Shown here one piece after another: positions 1-14,365 of a stretch of 62,929 nt of DNA. Under the pieces are notes generated by a model, which saw nothing but the letters and a program-made list of their open reading frames with translations, was not told the DNA's origin and ran no database searches. Source of the DNA: Pseudomonadota bacterium (GTDB lineage: Bacteria > Pseudomonadota > Gammaproteobacteria > Steroidobacterales > Steroidobacteraceae); contig JAKBBE010000008.1 in assembly GCA_021826035.1 (NCBI GenBank), forward strand, positions 1 through 62,929, written 5' to 3'. Made by a program: the position numbers and the translations under genes. Position 1 is the first letter of the stretch; each line of letters starts with the position of its first letter.

Positions 1-637
1 GCACGATGCTCACCGGCTCGTACACCACGCGCTTCTTCTCAGGGTCGTAGCGCGTCTCGACGTTGCCGATCAGCGGGAAGTCCTTGCGGAACGGATGGCC
101 GATGAAGCCATAGTCGGTCAGGAGGCGACGCAGGTCCGGATGACCGCGGAACACGATGCCAAACAGATCGAATGCCTCGCGCTCGAACCAGTTCGCGCTC
201 GACCACACATCGACCAGGGAGTCGACCATCGGTTCGCGCGTCTCGGGGCAGATCACGCGCAGCCGCAGGCGCGCGTTGTGCGTGATCGACAGCAGCTGAT
301 AGATGACCGCGAAGCGCCCGGGCATGTCCGGATCCGGCGGCGCATTGAGCTCGCGACCACGGCTGAAGCCGGTGCGGGTCGCCCCGGAGGTGAGCCACTC
401 CTCGCGACCGTGGTGCAGGTAATCGACGCCGGCGACGTCCATCAGCGCCTCGAAGCGCAGCTCCGGCGTATCGCGCAGCGCCCGACACACCTCCAGCAGC
501 CGGTCCGCTTCGGCCTCGAAGGCCAGATCCTGCGCGAGCGACGGCAGGCGGCGCACGCCGCTCACCCGCGCCTCGATCGTACGTGCCAGCGCCTCGATGG
601 CGCTGCCCGCGGCAGCCTGTTCGGTGGATTGTTCCAT
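1..637 (-). CDS. nuoC: NADH-quinone oxidoreductase subunit C (partial, 3' end outside window)
   Basis: This is the 30-kDa peripheral-arm subunit of respiratory complex I, which sits next to NuoB and NuoD and helps carry electrons from NADH to quinone on the cytoplasmic side of the inner membrane. The 212 residues visible contain the family signature around residues 150-190 (EREAFDLFG, then RKDFPL), and the last visible residues ([10 protein letters not shown]) resemble the usual C-terminal end, so only a short tail is probably missing beyond the window edge. The ATG at 637 lies 10 bp after the nuoB stop. It is the third gene of a nuoA-nuoB-nuoC order, and the rest of the nuo operon should continue to the left of the window. 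Confidence 0.95.
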   Translation of the reverse strand, partial: MEQSTEQAAAGSAIEALARTIEARVSGVRRLPSLAQDLAFEAEADRLLEVCRALRDTPELRFEALMDVAGVDYLHHGREEWLTSGATRTGFSRGRELNAPPDPDMPGRFAVIYQLLSITHNARLRLRVICPETREPMVDSLVDVWSSANWFEREAFDLFGIVFRGHPDLRRLLTDYGFIGHPFRKDFPLIGNVETRYDPEKKRVVYEPVSIV

Positions 638-647
638 GGTGTGCGCT

Positions 648-1157
648 CTACCTGGCGATCGTGCTGGTGCGGGCGATCTTCTTCTGCAGCTGGATGATGC
701 CGTACACCAGCGCCTCGGCGGTCGGCGGACAGCCCGGGATATACACATCGACCGGTACGATCCGGTCGCAGCCGCGCACCACCGCGTAGGAATAGTGGTA
801 ATAGCCGCCGCCGTTGGCGCACGAACCCATGGAGATGACCCAGCGGGGTTCGGCCATCTGGTCGTACACCTTGCGCAGCGCCGGGGCCATCTTGTTCACC
901 AGCGTGCCGGCCACGATCATCACGTCGGACTGGCGCGGACTCGGGCGAAACACCACGCCGAACCGATCCAGGTCGTAGCGCGAGGCACCGGCGTGCATCA
1001 TCTCGACCGCACAGCAGGCGAGGCCAAAGGTCATCGGCCACAGCGATCCGGTGCGAGCCCAGTTGAGCAGGCTGTCGACCTGGGTCGTGAGGAATCCGCG
1101 TTGTGCGAATCCCTCTTGCTCTTGCGTCAATCCCACTCGAGCGCCCCTTTCTTCCAC
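648..1157 (-). CDS. nuoB: NADH-quinone oxidoreductase subunit B
   Basis: NuoB carries the terminal [4Fe-4S] cluster N2 of complex I, which hands electrons to ubiquinone. The four expected ligands are visible as a tandem Cys pair at about residues 48-49 (LACCAVEMM), Cys113 (GSCANGGG) and Cys143 (PGCPPT). The start is uncertain: the ATG at 1157 makes the gene overlap the end of nuoA by 31 bp and gives an atypical N-terminus, while in-frame GTG and TTG codons 7-9 codons downstream would give a family-like start ahead of [10 protein letters not shown]. Translational coupling with nuoA is likely either way. Length (about 160-169 aa) is normal. Confidence 0.95.
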   Translation of the reverse strand: MEERGARVGLTQEQEGFAQRGFLTTQVDSLLNWARTGSLWPMTFGLACCAVEMMHAGASRYDLDRFGVVFRPSPRQSDVMIVAGTLVNKMAPALRKVYDQMAEPRWVISMGSCANGGGYYHYSYAVVRGCDRIVPVDVYIPGCPPTAEALVYGIIQLQKKIARTSTIAR

Positions 1158-1495
1158 TCGTAGATGAAACCCACGGTGAGGATGCCGAGGAACACCCCCA
1201 TGGCGATCAGACCGGCGATCCCGTTCTTCCCGAGCGCCACGGCCCAGGGGAAGAAGAACACGGTCTCCAGGTCAAAGACGATGAACAGAATCGCCACGAG
1301 GTAGTAGCGCACATCGAACTTGATGCGACTGTCTTCGAAGGCCTCGAAGCCGCACTCGTAGGCGGAGAGCTTCTCACGGTCGGCCGGGTTGCGGGCGAAC
1401 AGGCGGCCGATGGTCGAGCCGAGGGCCAGCAGCACCAGCGCGATGGCGGTCGCCAGGGTGAGAAAAATGAGAATCGGCAAGTAATTGTTCAGCAT
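1127..1495 (-). CDS. nuoA: NADH-quinone oxidoreductase subunit A
   Basis: This is a small membrane-arm subunit of complex I (122 aa) with three hydrophobic helices, near residues 5-28, 62-82 and 92-113. The conserved loop [12 protein letters not shown] and the following [17 protein letters not shown], typical of NuoA, are both present. The frame stays open upstream to 1618 through the tRNA-Leu gene, so I chose the internal ATG at 1495, whose product starts MLNNYLPIL as expected. It is the first gene of the nuo operon, about 94 bp downstream of tRNA-Leu. Confidence 0.95.
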   Translation of the reverse strand: MLNNYLPILIFLTLATAIALVLLALGSTIGRLFARNPADREKLSAYECGFEAFEDSRIKFDVRYYLVAILFIVFDLETVFFFPWAVALGKNGIAGLIAMGVFLGILTVGFIYEWKKGALEWD

Positions 1496-1588
1496 GCTTC
1501 CATCGCCTGGGCAGAACCACGGAAAAAGAAGGCCCTCTCGGTGCCTCCCCTCCGAAGCTGCACATTGTAGCAGCGCACGAAAACAATT

Positions 1589-1673
1589 TGGTGCCGACGG
1601 TCGGATTCGAACCGACACGCCTCGCGGCGCTAGCCCCTCAAGCTAGTGTGTCTACCAATTCCACCACGTCGGC
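1589..1673 (-). tRNA. tRNA-Leu, anticodon GAG
   Basis: The minus strand folds as an 85-nt class II tRNA with the 3' CCA encoded. The acceptor stem pairs GCCGACG (5' end at 1673) with CGTCGGC next to A-CCA (1589-1591). The anticodon arm pairs CTAGC with GCTAG around the loop TTGAGGG, giving anticodon GAG, and the T arm contains GGTTCGAATCC. A long variable arm (GCCGCGAGGCG region) fits tRNA-Leu. The position between secG and nuoA is a known synteny in related proteobacteria. Confidence 0.97.
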
Positions 1674-1704
1674 AACATCAACAATCATCGCTGCGGTGCG
1701 CGCC

Positions 1705-2076
1705 TCACGGCTTCGGCGGTGCGCCAGCCGGCTTGCCGGCCGTCCCCGCATTCTGCGGCGCACCCGCAGCCGGCGCCGGCGTCTTCGCGCCCGCGGCATG
1801 CGTCTGCCCCGCAATATCAAGAATCGTCTTCTGCTGCTCGTGCGTGCGCGTGCTGAGATAAGTCAGCGCCACACTGTTGAGCATGAAGATGGCGGCGAAA
1901 ATCGCCGTCGCGCGCGACAACGCCGTCGTGGCGCCGCGCGCACCGAACACCGTGCCGGAGGCGCCAGCGCCGAAGCCCGCGCCCGCATCCGCGCCCTGCC
2001 CGTGCTGCAGCATCACCAAGATGATGATGCATATCCCGGCAATCAGCTGAATCACCAATAAAACGTCATGCAGCAT
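1705..2076 (-). CDS. secG: Preprotein translocase subunit SecG
   Basis: SecG is the small auxiliary subunit of the SecYEG protein-conducting channel. The 123-aa product has two membrane helices (about residues 4-24 and 52-75) separated by the conserved Gly-rich cytoplasmic loop with LQHGQGADAGAGFG and an SGTVFG element. The C-terminal 35 residues are a low-complexity Ala/Pro/Lys tail (PAPAAGAPQN and similar), longer than in E. coli SecG but common in GC-rich genomes. It lies 12 bp after tpiA and is probably co-transcribed with glmM-tpiA. Confidence 0.93.
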   Translation of the reverse strand: MLHDVLLVIQLIAGICIIILVMLQHGQGADAGAGFGAGASGTVFGARGATTALSRATAIFAAIFMLNSVALTYLSTRTHEQQKTILDIAGQTHAAGAKTPAPAAGAPQNAGTAGKPAGAPPKP

Positions 2077-2088
2077 AATTACAACCGC

Positions 2089-2847
2089 TCAGCGCAACCC
2101 GCACGCAGCGAGAATCGCCAAAAATTCCTCCGCATTGAGCGACGCGCCGCCGATCAGGCCGCCGTCGACATCCGGCTGTGCGAACAGCTCGGCCGCGTTG
2201 CTCGCCTTGACACTGCCGCCATAAAGCACGCGGGTCGCTGCAGCCATTTTAGCATCCCGTTTCGCAATCCGCTCACGAATGAACGCGTGCACCGCCTGCG
2301 CCTGCTCGGGCGTCGCGGTGCGACCGGTGCCGATGGCCCACATCGGCTCGTAGGCGATCACGCCCGATTCCAACGCACCCACCCCGCACAGCTCGAGCAC
2401 CACATCCAGCTGCCGTGCAACGACCTCTTCGGTCCGTCCATTTTCCCGGTCCCACAGGTGCTCCCCGACGCACAGGATCGGCACCAGCGACTTGGCCTGG
2501 GCGGCAGCAAACTTGCGCGCCACCAGCTGATCGTCCTCGTGGTAGATCCAGCGCCGCTCGGAGTGCCCGACCAGCACGTACCGGCAGCCCACGTCCTGCA
2601 ACATCGCGGCCGACACTTCCCCGGTGAAGGCCCCGCGCGCCTCGGCGCACACATTCTGTGCACCCAGCTGGATCGGCGTATCGCGCACCAGGCGCGCCAC
2701 ATCCTGCAGGTACACAAACGGCGGGAACACCAGGCATTCGGCTGGCGCACGGTCCGGATGTCCGGCGAGCAATTGCTCAATCAGGCGCGCGTTGTCGGCG
2801 CGCGTCCCGTGCATCTTCCAGTTTCCGGCAACGATGGGGCGACGCAT
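2089..2847 (-). CDS. tpiA: Triosephosphate isomerase
   Basis: The enzyme interconverts dihydroxyacetone phosphate and glyceraldehyde 3-phosphate in glycolysis and gluconeogenesis. The 252-aa product has the family start RRPIVAGNWKMHG with the catalytic-site Lys11, the electrophilic His95 in LVGHSERR, the catalytic base Glu167 in AYEPMWAIGTG and the phosphate-binding loop YGGSVKASN. The frame is open back to 2907, but the ATG at 2847 immediately before the conserved N-terminus is the likely start. The gene sits 81 bp after glmM and 12 bp before secG. Confidence 0.95.
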   Translation of the reverse strand: MRRPIVAGNWKMHGTRADNARLIEQLLAGHPDRAPAECLVFPPFVYLQDVARLVRDTPIQLGAQNVCAEARGAFTGEVSAAMLQDVGCRYVLVGHSERRWIYHEDDQLVARKFAAAQAKSLVPILCVGEHLWDRENGRTEEVVARQLDVVLELCGVGALESGVIAYEPMWAIGTGRTATPEQAQAVHAFIRERIAKRDAKMAAATRVLYGGSVKASNAAELFAQPDVDGGLIGGASLNAEEFLAILAACGLR

Positions 2848-2928
2848 GCGCAAGTCCGGACTTTCGAGCGGGGGCGCGATGATAGCGGCGCGCTCTTCGC
2901 AGCGCAACGCACGACGCGCCCCGCCCCA

Positions 2929-4263
2929 TCAGCGCGTGACGGTGCGCACCACCTCAGCGAGCTCGGCGGCGGCCGCCTTGGCGCTCGCGTCCTCGCGACT
3001 CTCCACCATGACCCGGATGACCGGCTCGGTTCCCGAAGCGCGCAGCACCACCCGTCCGGTGCTCCCGAGCCGGGCTTCGACGCGCGCGACTGCCGCGCAG
3101 ACGCTCGGCACCTCGCTCGGATTGAAGCGCTCGGCGACCTGCACGTTGAGCAGCACCTGGGGGAACTTGCGCATCGGTGCGGCCAATTCGGCCAGCGAGC
3201 GACCGGTGTGCTGCATCACCTCCAGGACCTGCAGCGCGCTCACCAGACCATCGCCCGTGGTGGTGCGGTCGAGGCACAGAATATGTCCAGAACTCTCCCC
3301 CCCGAGCATGCCGCCGCTCTCGCGCAGCAGCGAGAGCACGTAGCGGTCGCCCACGGCGGCGCGGCGGAACTCGATGCCACGCTCGCGCAGCGCCACTTCC
3401 AGCCCGAGATTACTCATCACCGTGCCGACCACCGGTCCGCTGAGCGTGCCGGCTTCCAGGCGCGCGCGCGCGAGGATGTAGAGGATCTGATCCCCGTCGA
3501 CGATCCGCCCGAGGTGATCGACCAGCACCACCCGGTCCCCGTCCCCATCGAGCGCCACACCGACCTGGGCGCGCACCCCGGTGACGGTGAGCTGCAGCAG
3601 CTCCGGGTGCAGCGACCCGCAGCCGTCATTGATATTGCGCCCGTTCGGCGAGCAGCCAATCGGTACGATTTCCGCGCCGAGATCGGCGAGCACCCGCGGA
3701 GCGACCTTGTAGGCCGCGCCGTTGGCGCAATCGATCACGATCTTCAGGCCCGTGAGGTCCGTCCCCTGCGGCAGCGTCGCGGCGCAGAACTCCTGGTAGT
3801 GGGTGCGGGAGCGGTCGACGCGCATCGCGCGCCCGAGGCTGCGCGAGGTGCGGGTGAGCACCGGGTTGTCGAGTTCCGCCTCGATGCGCGCCTCGAGTTC
3901 ATCGGAGAGCTTGCTGCCCTCACCGTCGAAGAACTTGATGCCATTGTCATCGTACGGGTTGTGCGAGGCGCTGATCACCACACCGAAATCGCACTCGAAG
4001 CGGCGCGTCATGTACGCAATGCCCGGGGTAGGCAGCGGTCCGATCAGCATCACATTCACGCCCGAGGCGACGAAACCGGCCTCGAGCGCCGACTCGAACA
4101 TGTAGCCCGAGAGACGCGTGTCCTTGCCGATCAGCACCGTGCCGCCCTCCGGGGCGAGCACCCGGCCGGCCGCGCTCGCCAGGCGCAGCGCGAAATCGAC
4201 CGTCATGGGATCCTCGCCCACCCGGCCCCTGAGGCCATCGGTTCCGAAGTATTTTCTGCTCAC
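2929..4263 (-). CDS. glmM: Phosphoglucosamine mutase
   Basis: GlmM converts glucosamine 6-phosphate to glucosamine 1-phosphate for UDP-GlcNAc, and so for peptidoglycan and LPS. The 444-aa protein contains the phosphoserine active-site loop VISASHNPYDDNG (Ser100), the metal-binding DGDGDR near residue 240 and the C-terminal phosphate-binding RASGTEPVIR. The start codon is GTG, giving SRKYFGTDGLRG. In many gammaproteobacteria folP lies directly upstream. Here the two are separated by about 2.6 kb containing an unrelated ATPase. Confidence 0.95.
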   Translation of the reverse strand: MSRKYFGTDGLRGRVGEDPMTVDFALRLASAAGRVLAPEGGTVLIGKDTRLSGYMFESALEAGFVASGVNVMLIGPLPTPGIAYMTRRFECDFGVVISASHNPYDDNGIKFFDGEGSKLSDELEARIEAELDNPVLTRTSRSLGRAMRVDRSRTHYQEFCAATLPQGTDLTGLKIVIDCANGAAYKVAPRVLADLGAEIVPIGCSPNGRNINDGCGSLHPELLQLTVTGVRAQVGVALDGDGDRVVLVDHLGRIVDGDQILYILARARLEAGTLSGPVVGTVMSNLGLEVALRERGIEFRRAAVGDRYVLSLLRESGGMLGGESSGHILCLDRTTTGDGLVSALQVLEVMQHTGRSLAELAAPMRKFPQVLLNVQVAERFNPSEVPSVCAAVARVEARLGSTGRVVLRASGTEPVIRVMVESREDASAKAAAAELAEVVRTVTR

Positions 4264-5550
4264 GCGCTGCGCCTCGCCGTTGCCCGTTCACCGCGGCGCG
4301 CATTATCGACCATCGCGCCACCGACGGGCCAGCATGAACCGAACGGCCTGCGAGTGCGCTCGCAAGCCGCGGCGGTCAGGGGCGTCTCGTGCCGCGCCCG
4401 CGCACATTCCATCGCCCCCCTCAGCGCACCTCAGCGCACCTCAGCGTCGCTGAGGGTCCGGTTGAGCGCAAGTCCGGCGAGTGCATGCAGCCGTTGCGCG
4501 TGGACCCGAGGTGCCTTAAAGCGAACGAACAGCATGTGCCCGGCCCGCATTGACGGAGAGCCTACCGCGCCGAGCTAGGGCCGCCCCCAGCGCCTGGTCG
4601 GAAAGAACACCCTGACAGACTGGCGCGACCGGCAGACCAGCAGAACCTGCGGTCGCCCGATCGTGACGCCCGCGCGCCTCTCGAGGTCATAAACTTCGCC
4701 GCGCCGGATGTGGCTCGCTCGCGCCACCGGATCGCAAATCCGGGCGGTCCATCGCGCACCGCAATGAGGCTGCGGAACCCTACCACCGTTCAACGCAGCA
4801 AGGTGCCGCTGTCGATGCACTCGATACTGCTCACTCTGCCGGACTGCCCCCGCGGCGGCGGCCGCACACCTCTTGCGCTTCGCGCTGCAGAGGCGCCTCA
4901 TCGATGCGCACCGATGCATGAATCGAACGGTGATCCGGCAGGTGCCGCCGCATCGTATTGCGCGCCACGCCGTGATGCGTGCCGAGTGCCTACCGCTGAG
5001 GTCACGAACACCTTGTCGATTTCGATATCGGCCGTCCGCCCGAGGACCATCGCGAGTGTCCCGCTCTGACCCTCACGCATGCACAGCCCATGGGAGCCGG
5101 GCGGTGTTGCCAGCACGCGCGCCTCCCCCCGGCGTCCCGAGGAGCGCGCACCGCAGGGCTTGGCAAGCGCCTGAACCGGCGATGGCCTGCGCCATGTAGA
5201 GGGACGTGCCGGGCAGATGCATCATGCTCACCTTCGTGCTGTCCCACGGCTGCGCGGCACCATAGTCGGCGTCCGCGCTGCACAGCGGCCCGACCCGCAT
5301 TGAGAATCGCTGATCCCCAAGGCGTGTATTTCTGCGGAGCAACGACCCCTAAGGTCCGCGGCCACTATGGCGTAAGACCTTCAGCGAGCGCACCGGCAGG
5401 CCGTTCACGCCAACGCGCGGCGAGTCGGCTGCACGGCGATGACGAGTCGCACGGCGGCCGCGTGGAACGACCCGCATTAAGAGATTGTCGCAAGGCCCAT
5501 GGGTATCGCCGAAACCAGCGTGGCGAGCAGCACGAACCGTCCGGCGCAGC
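4264..5550. other. 1.29 kb region with no intact gene
   Basis: I find no convincing gene between glmM and the downstream ATPase gene. The minus strand holds several short open frames with protein-like runs but no recognisable domain: 4431-4550 (39 aa, with VRFKAPRVHAQRL), 4575-4919 (a piece with RRGEVYDLERRAG, faintly like a MazF/PemK toxin start) and 5073-5342 (with STKVSMMHLPGTSLYMAQ). They change frame and lack clear starts, so they may be decayed genes. A tandem CCTCAGCGCA repeat lies at about 4429-4448. This looks like relic accessory DNA. Confidence 0.5.
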
Positions 5551-6861
5551 TCATGGACCGCCCAGAAGATATTGCCATGCGTCAACGATCTGGATTCCCT
5601 CCGGCGCGGCGCGACCGCCGCGCTCATGTGTCACCAGCATTCTGCGCGCGCCGGGCATCCTCTGCCCTGCCCACTGCAATGCATCGATTTCCCGCTGCCA
5701 AGACGCATCCTTCGTCAACGACAGCACCACGTTGATCAGCGCTTGCGGACGCTCAGAGCCCAAGACCAGATCTATCTCGCGCTCGAGGCCGACATAGGCC
5801 AGATCCTCACGCTCGCGACGCGCGTGCAAGTACACCGCTGTCTCCAGCCGTCGACCGATATCAACATGGGTCTCAGGCGCAAAGGGAAATCCGAGCGCCC
5901 AGTCGATGGTGTGCATCTTTTTCGGGTTGACCGCCTGTTTGCGTACTGAACGATCCGCGATGGGCAACAGAAAGAGCAGATACGACTCCTCCAGGCAGCG
6001 CACATAGTGATAGAGGGTGTCCTTGGCGAGACTCATGCCCTGCGAGGGAAAATCGTTGTAGAGCTTGTGAACATTGAGCAGCGATGCCGGCTGTGCGAGA
6101 CAGTATTTGAGCAATTGGCGCAGCGCCTGTGGATTGCTCAGCCGGTGGCGCTCGAGCAAATCCTTGTAAAAGACGAGATCGACATATTCTTTGAGGATTC
6201 GCGGGCGAAGCGTCGCATCGGCCAAGACGATTTCAGGCAAGCCTCCGGTGGTCAGATACTCAGTCGATGCCGCAGCCAGACGAGCCTCTGAGCGGCGCGA
6301 ATACGGTTCGTGAACGATGTCGCGGAAGCGCAGGTATTCCGGGAACGAGAGCGGGAACACCTCAAAGGAGATGCTGCGTCCGCGCAATCCGGTGGCGATT
6401 TCGCGCGACAGTAGGTGTGCTGACGACCCGGTGAGAAAGATCTGCACGTCCTCAGTATCGTCGACCCGGCGGACGAACGTTTCCCAGCCCGGCGCGTTCT
6501 GGATTTCATCGAAGAAGAGGTACTTCTTCTGACCTGCCAGATCCGGGTAAAGCTCCTCGTGTGCACGAAGGATCAAATCGAGCTGCCGAGTTCGGATGGG
6601 CAGAATTCGATCGTCCTCGAAATTCAGATAGATCAGTCGACGCCGATCAATGCCCGCCTCGATGAGGCGCCGCATGGTGTCGTAGAGCAGATACGTCTTG
6701 CCGCTGCGCCGGATGCCGACAAGGGTGATGACCTTGCGAATGTCGATCGGCAGCTGCAGAGCGCGCGGGACACTGCGCGGCAAACGACGCGCGTCGTTCT
6801 GCACCAGAATGTATTTGAGTGTTTCCTTGTGGACAAGGATAGAGTTCAACCGGTTACTCAC
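5551..6861 (-). CDS. AAA-type ATPase with DUF4143-like C-terminal domain
   Basis: This 436-aa protein belongs to the widespread family of stand-alone P-loop ATPases (AAA_14 plus DUF4143), often found in accessory regions and of unsettled function. Walker A is GIRRSGKT (residues 49-56), Walker B is YLFFDEIQ (Asp118-Glu119), and an arginine-rich sensor segment with LTGSSAHLLSREIATGLRGR follows. The C-terminal half (about 220-430) has the DUF4143 helical pattern and ends with a nuclease-like fold segment (EREIDLVLG). It is only 23 bp upstream of folP's stop on the same strand. The position between folP and glmM is foreign to the usual gene order, so lateral acquisition is likely. Length is normal and no truncation is seen. 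Confidence 0.85.
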   Translation of the reverse strand: MSNRLNSILVHKETLKYILVQNDARRLPRSVPRALQLPIDIRKVITLVGIRRSGKTYLLYDTMRRLIEAGIDRRRLIYLNFEDDRILPIRTRQLDLILRAHEELYPDLAGQKKYLFFDEIQNAPGWETFVRRVDDTEDVQIFLTGSSAHLLSREIATGLRGRSISFEVFPLSFPEYLRFRDIVHEPYSRRSEARLAAASTEYLTTGGLPEIVLADATLRPRILKEYVDLVFYKDLLERHRLSNPQALRQLLKYCLAQPASLLNVHKLYNDFPSQGMSLAKDTLYHYVRCLEESYLLFLLPIADRSVRKQAVNPKKMHTIDWALGFPFAPETHVDIGRRLETAVYLHARREREDLAYVGLEREIDLVLGSERPQALINVVLSLTKDASWQREIDALQWAGQRMPGARRMLVTHERGGRAAPEGIQIVDAWQYLLGGP

Positions 6862-6884
6862 CCTCGCCCGCTGCAGCGGCGCGT

Positions 6885-7730
6885 CTATCCGGGCGCTTCC
6901 CCGCCCGAGACGGCGGCCAGGACCTTCAGTGCATCGACCGTCGCGGCCACGTCGTGTACTCTGAGAATCCGCGCACCGTTCTGGGCCGCAATGAGCGCCG
7001 CGGCAACGCTGCCGTGCACGCGCTCCTGGGCCGGCTGGCCAGTGAGCGCACCGATCATCGATTTGCGCGACAGGCCGGCCAGGAGGGGCAGGCCCTCGAT
7101 GCGCAGCGCCCCGAGGCGGCGCAGCAGCGTGAGATTGTGCTCGAGCGTCTTGCCGAACCCGAAGCCAGGATCGAGCACGATGCGCTCCTCGGCGATGCCG
7201 GCCGCAAGGCAGGCGTGTACGCGCTCCTGCAGGAACGCGCGCACCTCGCCCACCACGTCACGGTAGTGCGGCGCGTGCTGCATGGTGCGCGGCTCGCCCT
7301 GCATGTGCATGACACAGATCGCGCAGCCGGATTCGGCGGCCGCCTCGAGCGCCCCGGGGGCGCGCAGCGCATAGACGTCGTTGATCAGATCGGCCCCTGC
7401 GGCGGCACAGGCGCGCATCACCTCGGGCTTGCTCGTGTCGATGGACAGGACGGCGGGGGTTCGTGGACGCAGCCGCTCGAGCACCGGCAGCACCCGGCGC
7501 ACCTCCTCCTGCGCCGTCACGGGCGCGGCGCCCGGGCGGGTTGATTCCCCGCCAAGATCGATGATCGCGGCACCCTCGGCCGCCAGCGCGAGCGCCCGTT
7601 CAAGGGCCTGCGCCGGGTCGAGATAGCGACCGCCGTCGGAGAAGGAGTCGGGGGTGAGATTCACCACCCCCATTACGAGCGGACGCTCCAGGGGGAGCGT
7701 CCGTGTGCCGCAGCGCAGCCGTGCGATCAC
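6885..7730 (-). CDS. folP: Dihydropteroate synthase
   Basis: FolP joins p-aminobenzoate to dihydropterin pyrophosphate in folate synthesis and is the sulfonamide target. The 281-aa product shows both signatures: GVVNLTPDSFSDGG (about residues 21-34), which binds pterin pyrophosphate, and LGGESTRPGA, followed by SIDTSKPEVM and the later pterin-binding DPGFGFGKT. It follows ftsH with a 40-bp gap, as in many gammaproteobacteria. The gene after it is an ATPase instead of glmM. Confidence 0.95.
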   Translation of the reverse strand: MIARLRCGTRTLPLERPLVMGVVNLTPDSFSDGGRYLDPAQALERALALAAEGAAIIDLGGESTRPGAAPVTAQEEVRRVLPVLERLRPRTPAVLSIDTSKPEVMRACAAAGADLINDVYALRAPGALEAAAESGCAICVMHMQGEPRTMQHAPHYRDVVGEVRAFLQERVHACLAAGIAEERIVLDPGFGFGKTLEHNLTLLRRLGALRIEGLPLLAGLSRKSMIGALTGQPAQERVHGSVAAALIAAQNGARILRVHDVAATVDALKVLAAVSGGEAPG

Positions 7731-7770
7731 CGCGTGCCTTCGCGCCGGGCGCGCGCCGCCCGGATCGGCC

Positions 7771-9675
<1,905 letters not shown>

Positions 9676-9687
9676 TGCTTCAGCACG

Positions 9688-10314
9688 CTACACCAAGCGG
9701 AAGTCCTTCGCCAGCAGATACACCTCGGCACTGCGCGCACGCGAAGCGGCGGGCTTAACCAGCCGCACTTTGCCGAACCGACCACGGGCCTCACGCACCA
9801 GCGCATCGAAACCCGCGCCTTGAAATACCTTGATCAGGGCGCCACCGCCGCTCTTCAAGACCCGGCCGGCCATATCGAGCGCCAATTCCGCCAGATACAT
9901 CGAGCGGGGCTGATCGACCGAGTCGATCCCGCTCATCGACGGCGCCATGTCCGAGAGCACCCAGTCGACCTGGCGCGCGGGCACTAGCGACAGGATACGC
10001 TCGAAAACGTCGTTTTCGCGGAAATCACCCTGCACGAACTCCACGTCCTCGAGCGGATCCATGGGCAGGATGTCCGTGGCCACCACCCGGCCGCTGCGGC
10101 CCAGGCGCCGGCGCAGATATTGGCTCCAGGCACCGGGCGCAGCGCCAAGATCGAGGCAGATTGCTCCCGATCGGATCATTTTCTCGCTCTTATCAAGCTC
10201 CTCGAGCTTGAAGACCGCGCGCGACCGCCAGCCCTCGGCCTGCGCCCGCTTCACGTAAGGGTCGGAAAAATGCTCCTGCAACCACCGACCGCTGCTTTTG
10301 GACCGATTCGCCAT
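9688..10314 (-). CDS. rlmE: 23S rRNA (uridine-2'-O-)-methyltransferase RlmE
   Basis: RlmE (FtsJ/RrmJ) methylates U2552 in the A-loop of 23S rRNA late in 50S assembly. The 208-aa protein has the SAM-binding motif [13 protein letters not shown] and the residues expected for the K-D-K-E catalytic tetrad: a Lys in FKLEELD, Asp in [10 protein letters not shown], Lys in ALIKVFQG and Glu in AEVYLLA. I chose the ATG at 10314 ([10 protein letters not shown]) over 10350 because the longer form would overlap the divergent yhbY gene. Only 23 bp separate the two starts. Confidence 0.95.
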   Translation of the reverse strand: MANRSKSSGRWLQEHFSDPYVKRAQAEGWRSRAVFKLEELDKSEKMIRSGAICLDLGAAPGAWSQYLRRRLGRSGRVVATDILPMDPLEDVEFVQGDFRENDVFERILSLVPARQVDWVLSDMAPSMSGIDSVDQPRSMYLAELALDMAGRVLKSGGGALIKVFQGAGFDALVREARGRFGKVRLVKPAASRARSAEVYLLAKDFRLV

Positions 10315-10324
10315 GTGAGTTCTG

Positions 10325-10330
10325 TACAAT
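10325..10330 (+). promoter_or_regulatory. -10-like hexamer TACAAT before yhbY
   Basis: TACAAT ends 7 nt before the yhbY ATG at 10338, with no Shine-Dalgarno sequence between. At this spacing transcription would begin at or beside the start codon, giving a leaderless mRNA. No good -35 is visible at 16-18 bp. Confidence 0.45.
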
Positions 10331-10337
10331 TCGCCGG

Positions 10338-10649
10338 ATGTCCCCTGCACCGAATCTGACCGAGCGGCAACGCCGGCACCTGCGCGGCTTGGCGCACGCG
10401 CTCAAGCCCGTCATTCTCCTGGGCCACGCGGGCCTGACCGAGGCCGTAGCCCTCGAGACCGACCGGGCGCTCACGGACCACGAACTGATCAAGGTCAAGG
10501 CGCCCGGTGGCGACCGCGAGGCGCGCAATGCGCTGTTCGCTCAGCTCGCCGAGCGCACCGCAAGCGCGTTGGTCCAGCGCATCGGCAACGTCGCGGCGCT
10601 CTACCGGCCACGGCGTGACGTGCCGCGCATCGTCATTCCGGGCGAATAG
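10338..10649 (+). CDS. yhbY: Ribosome assembly RNA-binding protein YhbY
   Basis: A 103-aa CRM-domain protein that binds pre-50S particles. The fold is recognisable from [16 protein letters not shown] near the N-terminus, the GxxG-type loop in [11 protein letters not shown], the segment [12 protein letters not shown] and the C-terminal [11 protein letters not shown]. It diverges from rlmE, as in E. coli, and is convergent with greA, whose stop is 3 bp beyond. There is no ribosome-binding site upstream of the ATG; a -10-like TACAAT lies there instead. Confidence 0.93.
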   Translation: MSPAPNLTERQRRHLRGLAHALKPVILLGHAGLTEAVALETDRALTDHELIKVKAPGGDREARNALFAQLAERTASALVQRIGNVAALYRPRRDVPRIVIPGE

Positions 10650-10652
10650 CCC

Positions 10653-11122
10653 TTACTCGAGGCGGACCTCGACGATCTCGAGGGAGCGCAGGCCGCCCGG
10701 GGCCGCCACATCCACCGCATCGCCCTCGGATTTCCCCACCATCGCCCGCGCGATCGGCGAGGTGATCGAGATGCGCCCGGCACCGATGTCCGCCTCGTCC
10801 TCCCCGACAATCTGGTACACGAGCCGGTTGCCCTCCTCGTCCTCCAGTTCGACCACCGAGCCGAACACCACCTTGCCGGTCTTCGGCAGCGCACTGGGGT
10901 CGATGACCTCGGCGGTGGAGAGCTTCGCCTCGATCTCGCGGATCCGCCCCTCGATGAAGCCCTGCTGCTCGCGGGCGGCGTGATACTCGGCATTCTCCGA
11001 CAGATCGCCGTGACTGCGCGCCTCGGCGATCGCCTTGATAACGGCCGGACGCGCCTCGCTCTTCAGGCGCTTCAGCTCCGCGCGCAGCGCCTCGGCACCA
11101 CGCAGTGTCATGGGGGTACGTT

Positions 11123-11126
<4 letters not shown>
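10653..11126 (-). CDS. greA: Transcription elongation factor GreA
   Basis: GreA enters the RNA polymerase secondary channel and stimulates cleavage of backtracked transcripts. The 157-aa protein has the N-terminal coiled coil with the acidic tip residues in [16 protein letters not shown] (about residues 40-55) and the C-terminal FKBP-like domain ending [12 protein letters not shown]. Its ATG overlaps the carB stop by 4 nt, so it is translationally coupled at the end of the carAB operon. Confidence 0.96.
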
Positions 11127-14350
<3,224 letters not shown>

Positions 14351-14365
14351 TGAGTCAGTCTCGCA

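Noticed and set aside
2068..4578. An 836-codon plus-strand open frame opposite tpiA and glmM
   Set aside because: Antisense shadow; both minus-strand genes are complete and conserved.
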